Source: Methylophilaceae bacterium (GTDB lineage Bacteria; Pseudomonadota; Gammaproteobacteria; Burkholderiales; Methylophilaceae). Taken from it: DNA of 64,000 nt. The stretch lies in NCBI GenBank assembly GCA_028823485.1, contig JAPKBG010000005.1, positions 55,177 to 119,176 of the forward strand, given 5' to 3'. The notes beneath the pieces are model-generated. The model had not been told where the DNA came from. It saw nothing but the letters and a program-made list of their open reading frames with translations, and did no database searches. Within the stretch, counting starts at the first letter, position 1, and each line of letters opens with the position of its first letter. Positions 10,457 through 19,423 of the stretch are shown one piece after another. Made by a program: the position numbers and the translations under genes.

Positions 10457-10535
10457 GCTAAGCTCCTTAAATTTAATCTACAACTTGTTAAGTTAACATT
10501 TAGAGTTGTATAAGTAATCTTTTGATTTTAATGAT

Positions 10536-10562
10536 AAAAAGCTGGGATATACCCAGCTTTTT
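10536..10562. terminator. Hairpin between rpsB and tsf, likely partial terminator
   Basis: Five A, stem GCTGGG, five-base loop, stem CCCAGC, five T make a perfect symmetric hairpin in the rpsB-tsf gap. It can act in either direction; on the minus strand it would reduce tsf transcription relative to rpsB, as the rpsB-tsf attenuator is known to do in E. coli. Attenuation here is inference. Confidence 0.75.
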
Positions 10563-10573
10563 ATTAGTTGTTA

Positions 10574-11329
10574 TTACGCTGCAGGTGCGGCGTCAGCAAC
10601 TTCTACAAACTCTTCTTCTTCAGCTGCAGATTTTGCAACTTCTAATAATGCATTTTCGCGACCTTCTAATACAGAATCAGCCATACCGCGCGCATACAAT
10701 CTAATTGCACGGCTAGAGTCATCGTTACCAGGAATCACGTAAGCAACACCCTCTGGAGAGTTGTTTGTATCAACCACACCGATCAGTGGGATGCCTAATT
10801 TCTTAGCTTCAACAACAGCACCGTTCTCATGACCAACGTCAACAATGAAGATCGCATCTGGCAAGCCACCCATCTCTTTAATACCGCCGATAGAACGCTC
10901 TAGCTTCTCAAGCTCACGCTTGTAGCCTAATGCTTCTTTTTTAGCGAATTTTTCCATGCTGCCGTCTTCAATCATTGCTTCGTAGTCTTTCAAGCGTTTA
11001 ATTGATTGTTTAACAGTTTTGTAGTTAGTTAACATACCACCCAACCAACGGTGATTCACATAAGAACAACCAGCGCGTTGCGCCTCTTCTTTAATGATGT
11101 CACGTGCTTGGCGTTTTGTACCAACAAAAAGAATACGACCTTTATTAGCAGCTAAAGTACGCACATATTTTTGCGCATCTTCGAATAACGGCAATGTTTT
11201 TTCAAGGTTAACAATATGAATTTTGTTACGATCACCAAAAATGTACTCAGCCATTTTAGGATTCCAGTAACGGGTTTGATGACCAAAGTGAACACCGGCC
11301 TCAAGCATCTGACGCATAGTTACAGACAT
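10574..11329 (-). CDS. rpsB: 30S ribosomal protein S2
   Basis: S2 is a late-assembling protein of the small subunit. The sequence starts [20 protein letters not shown], the invariant S2 opening, and contains [10 protein letters not shown] and the typical [17 protein letters not shown] near residue 190. The 251-residue length is normal with an acidic Glu/Ala tail. It is the first gene of the minus-strand cluster and has a recognisable promoter and structured leader upstream. Confidence 0.98.
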   Translation of the reverse strand: MSVTMRQMLEAGVHFGHQTRYWNPKMAEYIFGDRNKIHIVNLEKTLPLFEDAQKYVRTLAANKGRILFVGTKRQARDIIKEEAQRAGCSYVNHRWLGGMLTNYKTVKQSIKRLKDYEAMIEDGSMEKFAKKEALGYKRELEKLERSIGGIKEMGGLPDAIFIVDVGHENGAVVEAKKLGIPLIGVVDTNNSPEGVAYVIPGNDDSSRAIRLYARGMADSVLEGRENALLEVAKSAAEEEEFVEVADAAPAA

Positions 11330-11375
11330 AGTAATACTCCATGTAAGGGTTAAAAGTTACACTTGCCCAACATTA

Positions 11376-11390
11376 TTCACATTCTGTGAA
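11376..11390 (-). promoter_or_regulatory. Inverted repeat in the rpsB 5' leader
   Basis: TTCACA and TGTGAA flank a three-base loop, giving a perfect six-pair hairpin in the untranslated leader about 47 bases before the rpsB start codon. A second, less perfect stem (CAC.CC...GG.GTG) lies just upstream. The position fits the autoregulatory S2-binding leader known before rpsB in gamma-proteobacteria; that role here is inferred from position only. Confidence 0.4.
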
Positions 11391-11414
11391 CACCCTGTAC
11401 GGGGCAGTGCAGTA

Positions 11415-11443
11415 ATTATGCTAAGCATTTATTAAAATGTTAA
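11415..11443 (-). promoter_or_regulatory. Promoter of rpsB-tsf
   Basis: On the minus strand TTAACA (11438-11443) and CATAAT (11415-11420) are separated by exactly 17 bp. The predicted start near 11407 gives a leader of about 78 bases containing the hairpin at 11376-11390. Confidence 0.65.
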
Positions 11444-11474
11444 AATAGAGACCTTAGCACTACTTAGCGGCGAG

Positions 11475-11480
11475 TATAAT
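11475..11480 (+). promoter_or_regulatory. -10 element for map-glnD
   Basis: A perfect TATAAT lies 55 bp before the map start codon on the plus strand. The -35 region is poor (TTAGCA at 15 bp spacing), so the call rests mainly on the -10 box and position in the divergent rpsB/map gap. Confidence 0.45.
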
Positions 11481-11534
11481 ACCAAATTACGTCGTTAACA
11501 TCAACTTAATTCAAGCGAAGCACCATTAAAAATT

Positions 11535-12332
11535 ATGTCCATTTCTATTAACAACGCAGATGATATCGCAAAAATGCGTATTGCTGGCAAACTTGCCTCA
11601 GAAGTCCTTGATTACATTACCTCTTTTGTCGTTAAAGGTGTCACCACCGATAAACTTGATAGTCTGTGTCACGATTACATTGTGAATGTGCAAGAAGCCA
11701 TTCCAGCACCTTTAAACTATGCTCCAGATGGCCACACACCCTACCCCAAGTCTATTTGTACCTCTGTGAACCACCAAATTTGCCATGGCGTGCCAGGAGA
11801 AAAAGTGCTTAAAAATGGCGATGTCGTCAATCTTGACATTACCGTCATTAAAGATGGCTACCATGGCGACACTTCCCGTATGTTCCATGTGGGTGAGGTT
11901 TCTATCCAAGCCAAGCGCTTATCAGAAATCACTTATCGAGCCATGTGGATTGGAATCAAGCAAGTAAAACCAGGTGCTACCTTAGGTGATGTTGGGCATG
12001 CGATTCAAACATTCACGGAAAAAAACGGCTTCAGTGTTGTTAGAGAATTCTGCGGGCATGGCATTGGTAAAAACTTCCATGAAGACCCACAAGTATTGCA
12101 TTACGGCAAACCAAATTCTGGCGTCAAGCTTAAAGACGGCATGATTTTCACCATCGAACCGATGATTAATGCAGGCAAGCGTGATATTAAACACATGCCA
12201 GATGGCTGGACAGTGGTGACTAAAGACCGCAGCTTATCAGCGCAATGGGAACATACCCTCTTGGTAACCAGTACAGGCTTTGAAGTGTTGACTGTGTCAG
12301 CAGGCACTCCCGCAGCACCTGAGCTACCATAA
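11535..12332 (+). CDS. map: Methionine aminopeptidase type I
   Basis: MAP removes the initiator methionine from nascent proteins after deformylation. The sequence has the five metal ligands in family context: NLDITVIKDGYHGDTSRMF (two Asp), GHGIGKNFHEDP (His), FTIEPMIN (Glu) and QWEHTLLVT (Glu). 265 residues is the normal class Ia length. It is divergent from rpsB, the usual arrangement in beta-proteobacteria, and glnD follows after 33 bp. The partner deformylase gene lies at 20632. Confidence 0.96.
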   Translation: MSISINNADDIAKMRIAGKLASEVLDYITSFVVKGVTTDKLDSLCHDYIVNVQEAIPAPLNYAPDGHTPYPKSICTSVNHQICHGVPGEKVLKNGDVVNLDITVIKDGYHGDTSRMFHVGEVSIQAKRLSEITYRAMWIGIKQVKPGATLGDVGHAIQTFTEKNGFSVVREFCGHGIGKNFHEDPQVLHYGKPNSGVKLKDGMIFTIEPMINAGKRDIKHMPDGWTVVTKDRSLSAQWEHTLLVTSTGFEVLTVSAGTPAAPELP

Positions 12333-12365
12333 ACACCAATCTTTTATACAGGACCCTCTTCAAAA

Positions 12366-14918
12366 ATGTCGCTAGAACAAATCAAAGCATGGCGGAATGA
12401 TCTTAAAGAACAACAAGCCCTGTTGGAACAGGGTTTCTTAAAAAACAAGAACCCAGCAAGCTTACTCAAGAAACACACGAAACGCATTGATGAGTTGCTC
12501 AACTTGGTTTGGGAACAGAGTACACTCAACAACGAAATTACATTAATTGCCGTTGGCGGCTACGGAAGAGAAGAGTTGTTTCCTTATTCAGATATTGATC
12601 TGTTGATTTTGCTGCCAGACAATGTCACTGACGAGCAAAACAAGGAAATCGAAGCACTAATTGGCGTTTTATGGGATCTGGGTCTTAATATTGGTCATAG
12701 TGTGCGTACGTTACAAGAATGTATAGACGAGGCAACAAGCGACCCGACTATCCAAACTAATTTACTAGAGTCGCGTTTACTCTGTGGTAGCCAAGTTATT
12801 TATACCCAGTTTTTTATTAAGGTAAAACAACAGCTTGATCCAGCCAACTTCTTAACAGCCAAAATTGCTGAACAGAATAATCGCCATGCAAAATTCAATG
12901 ATACTGCCTACAATTTAGAGCCCAATATTAAAGAAAGTCCAGGTGGTTTACGCGACATTCAAACGATTTTATGGCTCGCGCAAAGCCAAGGGCTTGGTAA
13001 CACTTGGCTTGAACTGGCCAAAAATGGTGTTATTAGCCAAGAAGAGCTGACTGATATCAAGCGGCACGAGCGAAATTTATACACCTTACGCATTCGATTG
13101 CATTACCTCGCCAAACGTAGTGAAGACCGGTTGCTATTTGATTTCCAAAACGAGCTTGCCGCCAACTTAGACCTTGTGGACACAGAAGGTAAGCGAGCTA
13201 GCGAACAATTAATGCAAAGCTACTATCGTAGTGCGCGTTTCATCACGCTAATTAATGAAATCCTACTCAAATCCTTTGCCCTCACAAGAGTATCTAGCGA
13301 ACCTATCACGGTGATTAATGAGCGATTTGTATCACAGCATCAATTGCTCCAAACGAGCTCTCCAGATTTATTTCAAGACAAGCCTAATACGATTTTAGAG
13401 TGCTTTTTATTATTACAACAACACCCTGAGATTGAAGGCTTTAGCCCTTCACTGCTACGCCAATTACAAGATGCAACTAAGTTAATTACTAAGGAATTCC
13501 GCGAGTCCTCTGACAACCAACAGTTGTTCTTAGCCATATTGAAACAAAAATATGGCGTACATCAAAGCTTAAGGCGAATGAACCGATATGGCGTGCTAGG
13601 GAAATACATTCCAGCCTTCGACAAAATTATCGGGCAAATGCAACATGATTTATTTCATGTCTACACCGTTGATGAACACACGTTAAAGTTGCTAGGCAAT
13701 TTACGCCGCTTTAGCAAGCAGCAACTGGTGCACGAGTTTCCACTATGCAGTCAACTATTTACTGACTTTGAAAAACCGCATTTACTTTATCTAGCCGCCA
13801 TTTTTCACGACATTGCCAAAGGCCGTGGCGGTGACCATTCAGAGTTGGGGAAAAAGGATGCCAAGCGTTTTTGTAGTATGCACCAACTGCCTGCAGAAGA
13901 TACTGAACTCGTCGTTTGGTTAGTTGAAAAACACCTACAGCTATCTAAAGTCGCCCAAAAATCAGATTTATCTGACCTCGAAGTGATTGAACAGTTTGCG
14001 AACTTAATGAGCGACGTAGTACATTTAACCGCGCTATATCTACTCACAGTCGCTGACGTGCGCGCAACTAGTCCTTCGGTTTGGAATGCGTGGAAAGCAA
14101 AACTGCTAGAGAGCCTGTTCTTAGAAACGCGTCATGTGCTGAATGACCCCTCGTTTACCGTTAAAAAAGCGATAGCTAAACGCCAAGAAAAAGCCAAAGT
14201 CCAACTTCAAAAATATGATTTAGAGCCGGAAGCTTATACTGAGTTTTGGCAGAATGCAGGGGAGGGCTATTTCTCCAAATACAATAGCAATGAAATTGCA
14301 TGGCAAACAAGACGGCTAATACCACATGTGTTTACCGAAACACCGATTGTTCGAGCGCATCTAAGTCGAGATGGTAATGGCATTGAAGTCATGATTTATA
14401 CGCTCAGTTATCAAGATTTATTTGCTCGCATTTGTAACTTTTTCGACCGTATTGGCTACAGTATTGGTGAGGCTAAAATCTTCACCACCAGCCACAATTA
14501 CGCACTTAATAACTTCATTGTCTTAGATGAATCGACAAAAGAAATTAGTTATACCGGCTTACTTAAGCATATTGAAGAAAATTTATGCGACAAAATTATC
14601 AAGACGGTAGGTGTAGAGGAGCCAATTAAAGGCCGTGTTGAGCGCCAAGTGAAGCATATGCCAATCACAACAAAAGTAATGTTTGACGCGCTGCCAGACG
14701 GCTCCCATCAAATGCTCGACATCATTGCCTGCGACCAGCCTGGCTTGCTAGCTAATATCGCCTTCATTTTGATTGAACACAACGTCAAAGTGCATAATGC
14801 CAAAATTAACACCTTAGGCAACCGTGCTGAGGATACCTTCTTGATTTCAGATCACAATGACCAAGCATTGACTAGCGATAAAATGCAGCAGTTACAAGAC
14901 GCTTTGTTGCAACTTTAA
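12366..14918 (+). CDS. glnD: PII uridylyltransferase/uridylyl-removing enzyme
   Basis: GlnD senses glutamine and adds or removes UMP on PII proteins, controlling glutamine synthetase and nitrogen genes. The nucleotidyltransferase motif GGYGREELFPYSDIDLL lies at about residues 64-80, the HD hydrolase motif HDIAKGRGGDHSELG at about 480, and two ACT domains close the protein (from about 675 and 785). The 850-residue length is normal. A terminator follows at 14941, so map-glnD likely forms one unit. Confidence 0.96.
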   Translation: MSLEQIKAWRNDLKEQQALLEQGFLKNKNPASLLKKHTKRIDELLNLVWEQSTLNNEITLIAVGGYGREELFPYSDIDLLILLPDNVTDEQNKEIEALIGVLWDLGLNIGHSVRTLQECIDEATSDPTIQTNLLESRLLCGSQVIYTQFFIKVKQQLDPANFLTAKIAEQNNRHAKFNDTAYNLEPNIKESPGGLRDIQTILWLAQSQGLGNTWLELAKNGVISQEELTDIKRHERNLYTLRIRLHYLAKRSEDRLLFDFQNELAANLDLVDTEGKRASEQLMQSYYRSARFITLINEILLKSFALTRVSSEPITVINERFVSQHQLLQTSSPDLFQDKPNTILECFLLLQQHPEIEGFSPSLLRQLQDATKLITKEFRESSDNQQLFLAILKQKYGVHQSLRRMNRYGVLGKYIPAFDKIIGQMQHDLFHVYTVDEHTLKLLGNLRRFSKQQLVHEFPLCSQLFTDFEKPHLLYLAAIFHDIAKGRGGDHSELGKKDAKRFCSMHQLPAEDTELVVWLVEKHLQLSKVAQKSDLSDLEVIEQFANLMSDVVHLTALYLLTVADVRATSPSVWNAWKAKLLESLFLETRHVLNDPSFTVKKAIAKRQEKAKVQLQKYDLEPEAYTEFWQNAGEGYFSKYNSNEIAWQTRRLIPHVFTETPIVRAHLSRDGNGIEVMIYTLSYQDLFARICNFFDRIGYSIGEAKIFTTSHNYALNNFIVLDESTKEISYTGLLKHIEENLCDKIIKTVGVEEPIKGRVERQVKHMPITTKVMFDALPDGSHQMLDIIACDQPGLLANIAFILIEHNVKVHNAKINTLGNRAEDTFLISDHNDQALTSDKMQQLQDALLQL

Positions 14919-14940
14919 ACACCTTGATCTGAAAACAAAA

Positions 14941-14969
14941 AAGCCTAGCATTTACTAGGCTTCTCTTTT
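14941..14969 (+). terminator. Terminator of map-glnD
   Basis: AAGCCTAG (14941-14948) pairs perfectly with CTAGGCTT (14955-14962) around a six-base loop, and CTCTTTTA follows. An A run before it lets it serve the convergent cupin gene also. Confidence 0.8.
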
Positions 14970-14983
14970 AACTCTTATTTAAT

Positions 14984-15259
14984 TTAAGAGTGTTTGTAGT
15001 GCTTTTTCAGCTGTTTAACAACTTCCCAATTAGATTTCAATCCTTTTGGAAACACCACTAAGTCACCAGCTTTTACAACTACCTTCTCACCACCTTCTGG
15101 ATATACATGAAACTCGCCTTCTAATACATAAGCAGTTTCTGTCATATCAAAATCAAGTGGAAATTTTGATGGAGAACAATCCCAAGTAGACCAGCTAGTA
15201 ACACCTAGCTCTTTTAACTTTTCTTCTGATGGATTGTGATCTAAAACGATTTGACTCAT
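14984..15259 (-). CDS. Small cupin-domain protein (cupin_3, EutQ-like)
   Basis: A single-domain cupin of 91 residues starting MSQIVLDHNPSEEKL; the ATG at 15259 is chosen because AAGGAAT lies seven bases upstream, whereas the longer frame from 15328 adds an unlikely 23-residue head. The segment SKFPLDFDMTETAYVLEGEF followed by GDLVVFPKG matches the cupin_3 (DUF861) family. Typical metal-binding histidines are largely lacking, as in many of this family. Substrate and function are unknown. The gene converges on glnD and shares its terminator. Confidence 0.8.
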   Translation of the reverse strand: MSQIVLDHNPSEEKLKELGVTSWSTWDCSPSKFPLDFDMTETAYVLEGEFHVYPEGGEKVVVKAGDLVVFPKGLKSNWEVVKQLKKHYKHS

Positions 15260-15328
15260 TGTTAATTCCTTATAATTATACATATGGTGATAGCTAAATA
15301 AAAAATGTCGCATCAATAGCGATAACAT

Positions 15329-16313
15329 GGAATAGCTTCCGCTAGAAATTATACAACAAGTTCTAGCGAGTTGAAGCTCATAAATATGACATATTACTAT
15401 ATTGATACATTCATTTAGACAAGCAGCCCATCATCAAACTTGCATTTCAATTACTTCTTAAGGTGCTCTTATCTCATACACCGTTGATCTTTTTCAGAAA
15501 AGCCAGCAATTATGCTATGAGTGTTCCTAATGAGTACTGCGCTCAAAAACAGCTAATGGCTCATTAATTAAGGCAGTAACCTTTATATAGAATATCCGAC
15601 ACGAAAGCCAAGTAAAGCGGCAACAATCATCGACGTCCATACATGATCTTTTGCACAAGAGTTTGCTATCTCAACAGTAATTTTTTACTTTATTCAGCAA
15701 GTCTTACTCTGATGCACGAAGCTTTTCTTTTTTCGTCTCCAGCTTTTCCATTAATGTTTCTTGTAAAGCTGCAATCTCTGCACTGGCTTTCCCCTTAGCT
15801 TTATCTAGAACTACTTTTAAATCTGACAATACAAGCTTGATATCTTTCATTAATTTTTATTAGCATCTAACATCAAATTGCCCTTTTTTGAAGCAATCTA
15901 TTTTTTTCACCATATAGCGTTGCTTATTGACAGTATGTTGGTTCAAGCGCCTATATAGGTTAACCATTACTTAATCAAATCATAGCATTTCAGAGTAGCC
16001 AATCAAACCAACCGTCAACTTAACTAATCAATATGCTGGCCAAGAAAGTGGTAGTTTAAGATGGTAATAGTGGTGCCAATCAGCTACTGTAATAACAGTA
16101 ACTCCATACTAAATAGCAAATTACAAATGCTGCCTTAATTGATTAGAAAAAACTTAATTGTGCACAGTATGGATTAAATAAAGGCCGAAGCAGCCATTGA
16201 AAGGTCTTATTGTGGCGCAACTAATCTAAGTTGCTTGTGCCAATCCGCGCCCATAAATTTTCACTCATCAGTGTGTAATTATTTCCATTGTTTCGCTCGG
16301 CTGCAGAGGGCTT
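15329..16313. other. Long gene-poor region
   Basis: About 1 kb without an intact gene between the cupin gene and the GGDEF-EAL gene. The only coding signal I can read is the decayed DUF883-type gene at 15583-15850 (listed separately). The rest, including 15860-16313, is AT-rich with no ORF, tRNA or convincing terminator; a weak hairpin GCAACT/AGTTGC lies near 16216. Confidence 0.6.
15583..15850 (-). pseudogene. Decayed DUF883 (ElaB/YqjD-like) gene
   Basis: From ATG 15850 the minus strand reads 48 residues of an amphipathic helix (MKDIKLVLSDLKVV..., then LMEKLETKKEKLRASE) to a TAA at 15704. In the same frame DLLNKVKN continues, then after a one-base shift in a poly-A run (about 15675) the reading resumes as IANSCAKDHVWTSMIVAALL and ends GFRVGYSI. 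This is the layout of DUF883 proteins: charged helix, then a W-containing C-terminal membrane anchor with a GxxxG-like motif. Family members sit on the inner membrane and bind ribosomes in E. coli. One stop plus one frameshift make it a pseudogene, although the 48-residue N-terminal piece could still be made. Confidence 0.6.
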
Positions 16314-18845
16314 TTAAAGTGAAGCCATAAATGCATCAATCGGCATCGGCTTACCAAACAAATAGCCTTGAAATTGCAAACAACCCTTGTTCGCAAGTAG
16401 CTGCTTTTGCTCCTTGACCTCTACTCCTTCAGCAATCACATCTAAATCCAAACTATGCGCCATGGCGATAATCGTACTTACGATGGCAAGATCACTTTCG
16501 TCGTCAGTAATGTCACGCACAAATGACTGATCGATTTTCAATTGACAGAAAGGTAGTTTTTTTAGATATTGCAGTGATGAGTAACCGGTACCAAAATCAT
16601 CTAATGAGAAGCGAACACCTATCTTACTTAGCGCATTCATCTTACTAATAATGTTATCAACATTCTCGATCAACATACTCTCCGTGAGTTCTAGCTTGAG
16701 TTTTGTTGAGTCAATGCCGTGATGCTCTATTGTTTTTTTTACTTGTGCCACAAAATCTTCTTGAGCGAGTTGTTTGGCACTAACGTTTACCGATATTATG
16801 AAGTGTTTTTTATGTGAATTTTTCTGCCAAGTGGCCAGTTGAGCGCAAGCCGTGTCTAACACCCATTGTCCAATGGGTAAAATCAGTCCTATTTCCTCTG
16901 CTAGCGGAATGAATTCTAGAGGTGGGATCGTATTGCGTTCAGGATGCTGCCAGCGTAATAAGGCTTCTGCCCTCAATGGACGATCCATACTATCTACCTG
17001 AAGTTGGTAATACAGCTGAAACTGTTGTTGCTCTATAGCTTGGTGTAAATCACGTTCCATATCAACTCGATTGGAGATGACCTCTTGCATTTTTGGGTCG
17101 TAAAAACGGAAGGCATTACGTCCTGCATTTTTTGCTTGATATATAGCAATATCCGCTTGCTTGATGATTGTATGTGGGTCTGTTTTATGATCACTAAATA
17201 GCGTAACCCCTATACTCGCAGTGCTAAGCTGCTTATAACTACCTAGTTGATAAGGTAGGTTCAATGCGTTCAATAATATTTCAGCAGTTGTTTTGGCTTG
17301 CGCTGCCGCTACAATGTGCTGTTCACTTAAGCCTTCTAGTAAAACGATAAACTCATCGCCACCTAAACGTGCCACAGTATCGCTACTTCGTATGCATTTA
17401 TGGAGACGATTTGCCACCTGTTTTAGCAGAGCATCACCCATGTCATGTCCCAATGTGTCATTAAGAGATTTAAATCGGTCAAGATCTAAAAACAGTACAG
17501 CGCCGCTTCCGCTTCTAGCTGTTAAGGCTTGTTTAAGTTTATCCATCAACATGCGGCGGTTAGGTAGGTGTGTCAATGTGTCATAGAATGCCAGATCCTT
17601 GATTTTATCCGAAGCGGCTTTGCTCTTGGTAATATCGGTCAACGTGGCGACATAATTAGTGACAACACCCTTAATATCCTTTACTGCTGGGACGCTTAGA
17701 TTAAGTGGATATATTTCACCATTCTTACGCTTACCCATAGTTTCACCTGTCCACATGCCGGTGTTATTGATAATCCCCCAACTCTCGGTGTAGAAAGTTT
17801 CATCATCAGAATCTGGGCTAAGTAGCTCAAATTTTTGGCCTATAGAGTCTTCAGCGGTGTGGACCTCAATCTGAGAGTCTAGCCTAAGTATCTTAAATTT
17901 TTGGCCTACAGAATCTTCAGTGGTATAACCCGTAATATTGGTAAAGGCTTTATTAATGCGTCGAATCACAGCATTAGCACCAGTGATAAACATACCTTCT
18001 TGAGACTCGAAAATGGTGGCAGTTAACGCTAAATCTGCATCACGTGCCGCGGCAAAAACACCTGCAACCTCACCCTTTGCATTGTAGTACACACTAGCGT
18101 TATAGATTACGTCGGTGATCTTGCCTGATACATGGCGGATCGCGAGCGGGTAGTCGGTGACATAGCCTTGCGAGAACACTTTCTGGTATCCGTTACGGGC
18201 TTTTTCAGGATCGGTGAAGTAGTCAGCAAAGTCACTGCCAATGAGGCTGGCGCGGTCGGCGCCAGTGACCACCTCTGTCGCCGTGTTCAAGTCTGTAATC
18301 TTACCTTCGGCACTGATGGTGACCAAGGGGTCTAAGCTCGCCTCAATCAGGCTACGAGAATATTGCAAGGCGGCTTGCATCGCTTCTTCTGCGCGTTTAC
18401 GCTCGGTCACATCGCGTGCCGCGGCAAAAGCACCTGCAACCTCACCCTTTGCATTGTAGTACACACTAGCGTTATAGAGTACGTCGGTGACCTTGCTTGA
18501 TACATGGCGGATCGCGAGCGGGTAGTCGGTGACATAGCCTTGCGAGAACACTTTCTGGTATCCGTTACGGGCTTTTTCAGGATCGGTGAAGTAGTCAGCA
18601 AAGTCACTGCCAATGAGGCTGGCGCGGTCGGCGCCAGTGACCACCTCTGTCGCCGTGTTCAAGTCTGTAATCTTACCTTCGGCACTGATGGTGACCAAGG
18701 GGTCTAAGCTCGCTTCAATCAGGCTACGAGAATATTGCAAGGCAACTTGCACCGCATCTTGTGCGCGTTTCCTACCTGAGTATTTCAGTATCTGATTAAT
18801 AAATCTTATTATTATCATAATGTTTATTATGCACTTTTTTAACAA
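16314..18845 (-). CDS. PAS-PAS-PAS-GGDEF-EAL cyclic-di-GMP enzyme
   Basis: A hybrid diguanylate cyclase/phosphodiesterase of up to 843 residues. Three PAS domains come first (about 30-150, 152-275, 280-410); the first two are almost identical. The GGDEF domain (about 415-580) has an intact RLGGDEF site and an RSSD inhibitory site five residues before it. The EAL domain (about 595-840) keeps AEALLRW, the loop DDFGTGYSS, ELTESML and VIAEGVE, so both activities look possible. The start is uncertain: TTG at 18845 or ATG at 18818; neither has a clear RBS, and the short head with one hydrophobic stretch suggests that an original N-terminal sensor has been lost. Isolated gene; likely links an oxygen, redox or ligand cue to biofilm or motility. 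Confidence 0.9.
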   Translation of the reverse strand: MLKKCIINIMIIIRFINQILKYSGRKRAQDAVQVALQYSRSLIEASLDPLVTISAEGKITDLNTATEVVTGADRASLIGSDFADYFTDPEKARNGYQKVFSQGYVTDYPLAIRHVSSKVTDVLYNASVYYNAKGEVAGAFAAARDVTERKRAEEAMQAALQYSRSLIEASLDPLVTISAEGKITDLNTATEVVTGADRASLIGSDFADYFTDPEKARNGYQKVFSQGYVTDYPLAIRHVSGKITDVIYNASVYYNAKGEVAGVFAAARDADLALTATIFESQEGMFITGANAVIRRINKAFTNITGYTTEDSVGQKFKILRLDSQIEVHTAEDSIGQKFELLSPDSDDETFYTESWGIINNTGMWTGETMGKRKNGEIYPLNLSVPAVKDIKGVVTNYVATLTDITKSKAASDKIKDLAFYDTLTHLPNRRMLMDKLKQALTARSGSGAVLFLDLDRFKSLNDTLGHDMGDALLKQVANRLHKCIRSSDTVARLGGDEFIVLLEGLSEQHIVAAAQAKTTAEILLNALNLPYQLGSYKQLSTASIGVTLFSDHKTDPHTIIKQADIAIYQAKNAGRNAFRFYDPKMQEVISNRVDMERDLHQAIEQQQFQLYYQLQVDSMDRPLRAEALLRWQHPERNTIPPLEFIPLAEEIGLILPIGQWVLDTACAQLATWQKNSHKKHFIISVNVSAKQLAQEDFVAQVKKTIEHHGIDSTKLKLELTESMLIENVDNIISKMNALSKIGVRFSLDDFGTGYSSLQYLKKLPFCQLKIDQSFVRDITDDESDLAIVSTIIAMAHSLDLDVIAEGVEVKEQKQLLANKGCLQFQGYLFGKPMPIDAFMASL
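17821..17952. repeat. 66-bp tandem duplication inside the third PAS domain
   Basis: Copies at 17821-17886 and 17887-17952 are in frame (22 residues) and diverged. Both encode a version of EDS(V/I)GQKF(K/E)(I/L)L. Relatives of this PAS type usually have the segment once, between GYT and FYTE, so the domain carries an insertion in its FG region. Confidence 0.8.
18038..18768. repeat. 372-bp tandem repeat encoding two PAS domains
   Basis: Two direct copies (about 18038-18396 and 18410-18768) with period 372 bp, equal to 124 codons, are nearly identical over more than 300 bp. A 204-bp plus-strand reading frame is the same residue for residue in both copies (18132 and 18504), which shows how little they differ. 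Recent duplication or gene conversion is the simple explanation. Confidence 0.95.
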
Positions 18846-19295
18846 ATAATAAAGGTTGCTACATGGTTAGCACTTAAATCAGGTCAACAGCAGATTGCTT
18901 TTACACCAGGTGGTGTTCATTGCTCAAGTTATGGTGCTAATTTAGAGGAATTCTAGGTTTTAGAAATATCACCTGCATTAGCAGAGGTTATTAATGATAT
19001 AAGAGGTGAAAGACTTTTAGGTATTTCTGGTTTTGGTAAATCATACATATTCGTTCAATAACCTTTATTAATAGACAATATGCTTCAATGTTACATAATT
19101 TACTTTTATACTTTGTCAGCAATATTAACCTCTGACATAGAAAAGAAGCAATGCTGCATTTTATTGACTAATGGATAATAATTTTACTGAGCCATCGTTC
19201 ATGATGAAAAATAGGGACTAATTTTTGTGATAGCGTAATAATCAGGTCAAGAGTTAGACAAATCTTTAATTGCAAATAACTTAAAGGAATTTATT
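18846..19295. other. Gap with a short degraded coding trace
   Basis: On the plus strand from 18863 one frame reads WLALKSGQQQIAFTPGGVHC, then SSYGANLEEF, a TAG stop, and in the same frame VLEISPALAEVINDIRGERL and more to a TAA at about 19061. This looks like the tail of an old gene with one nonsense mutation (possibly TGG to TAG); I do not recognise the family. The remaining 230 bp are AT-rich and lead into pqqA. Confidence 0.35.
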
Positions 19296-19367
19296 ATGTG
19301 GACAACACCAGCAGCTACTGAAATGCGTTTTGGCTTTGAAGTTACTATGTATGTAATGAACAAGTAA
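19296..19367 (+). CDS. pqqA: PQQ precursor peptide PqqA (stand-alone copy)
   Basis: A 23-residue peptide beginning MWTTPAATEMRFGFEVTMY. Residues Glu15 and Tyr19, in the invariant spacing ExxxY (EVTMY), are the two that PqqE/PqqD crosslink and that become pyrroloquinoline quinone; the MW(T/K)xP start and FGFEVT core match known PqqA peptides. AAAGGAA lies seven bases before the ATG, so it is translated. No pqqB, C, D or E is next to it; these must be elsewhere. Methylotrophs often have extra solitary pqqA genes. A PQQ-type dehydrogenase lies at 51130. PQQ serves as cofactor of periplasmic methanol and alcohol dehydrogenases. Confidence 0.9.
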   Translation: MWTTPAATEMRFGFEVTMYVMNK

Positions 19368-19423
19368 TCTAGTCTAAAAAATATAAATATGCGCTACATA
19401 TACATTGAAGTAAAGATTTAAAC

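Noticed and set aside
18132..18707. Two identical 67-residue plus-strand frames opposite the PAS repeats
   Set aside because: They are antisense shadows of the duplicated PAS domains, and their identity only reflects the DNA repeat.
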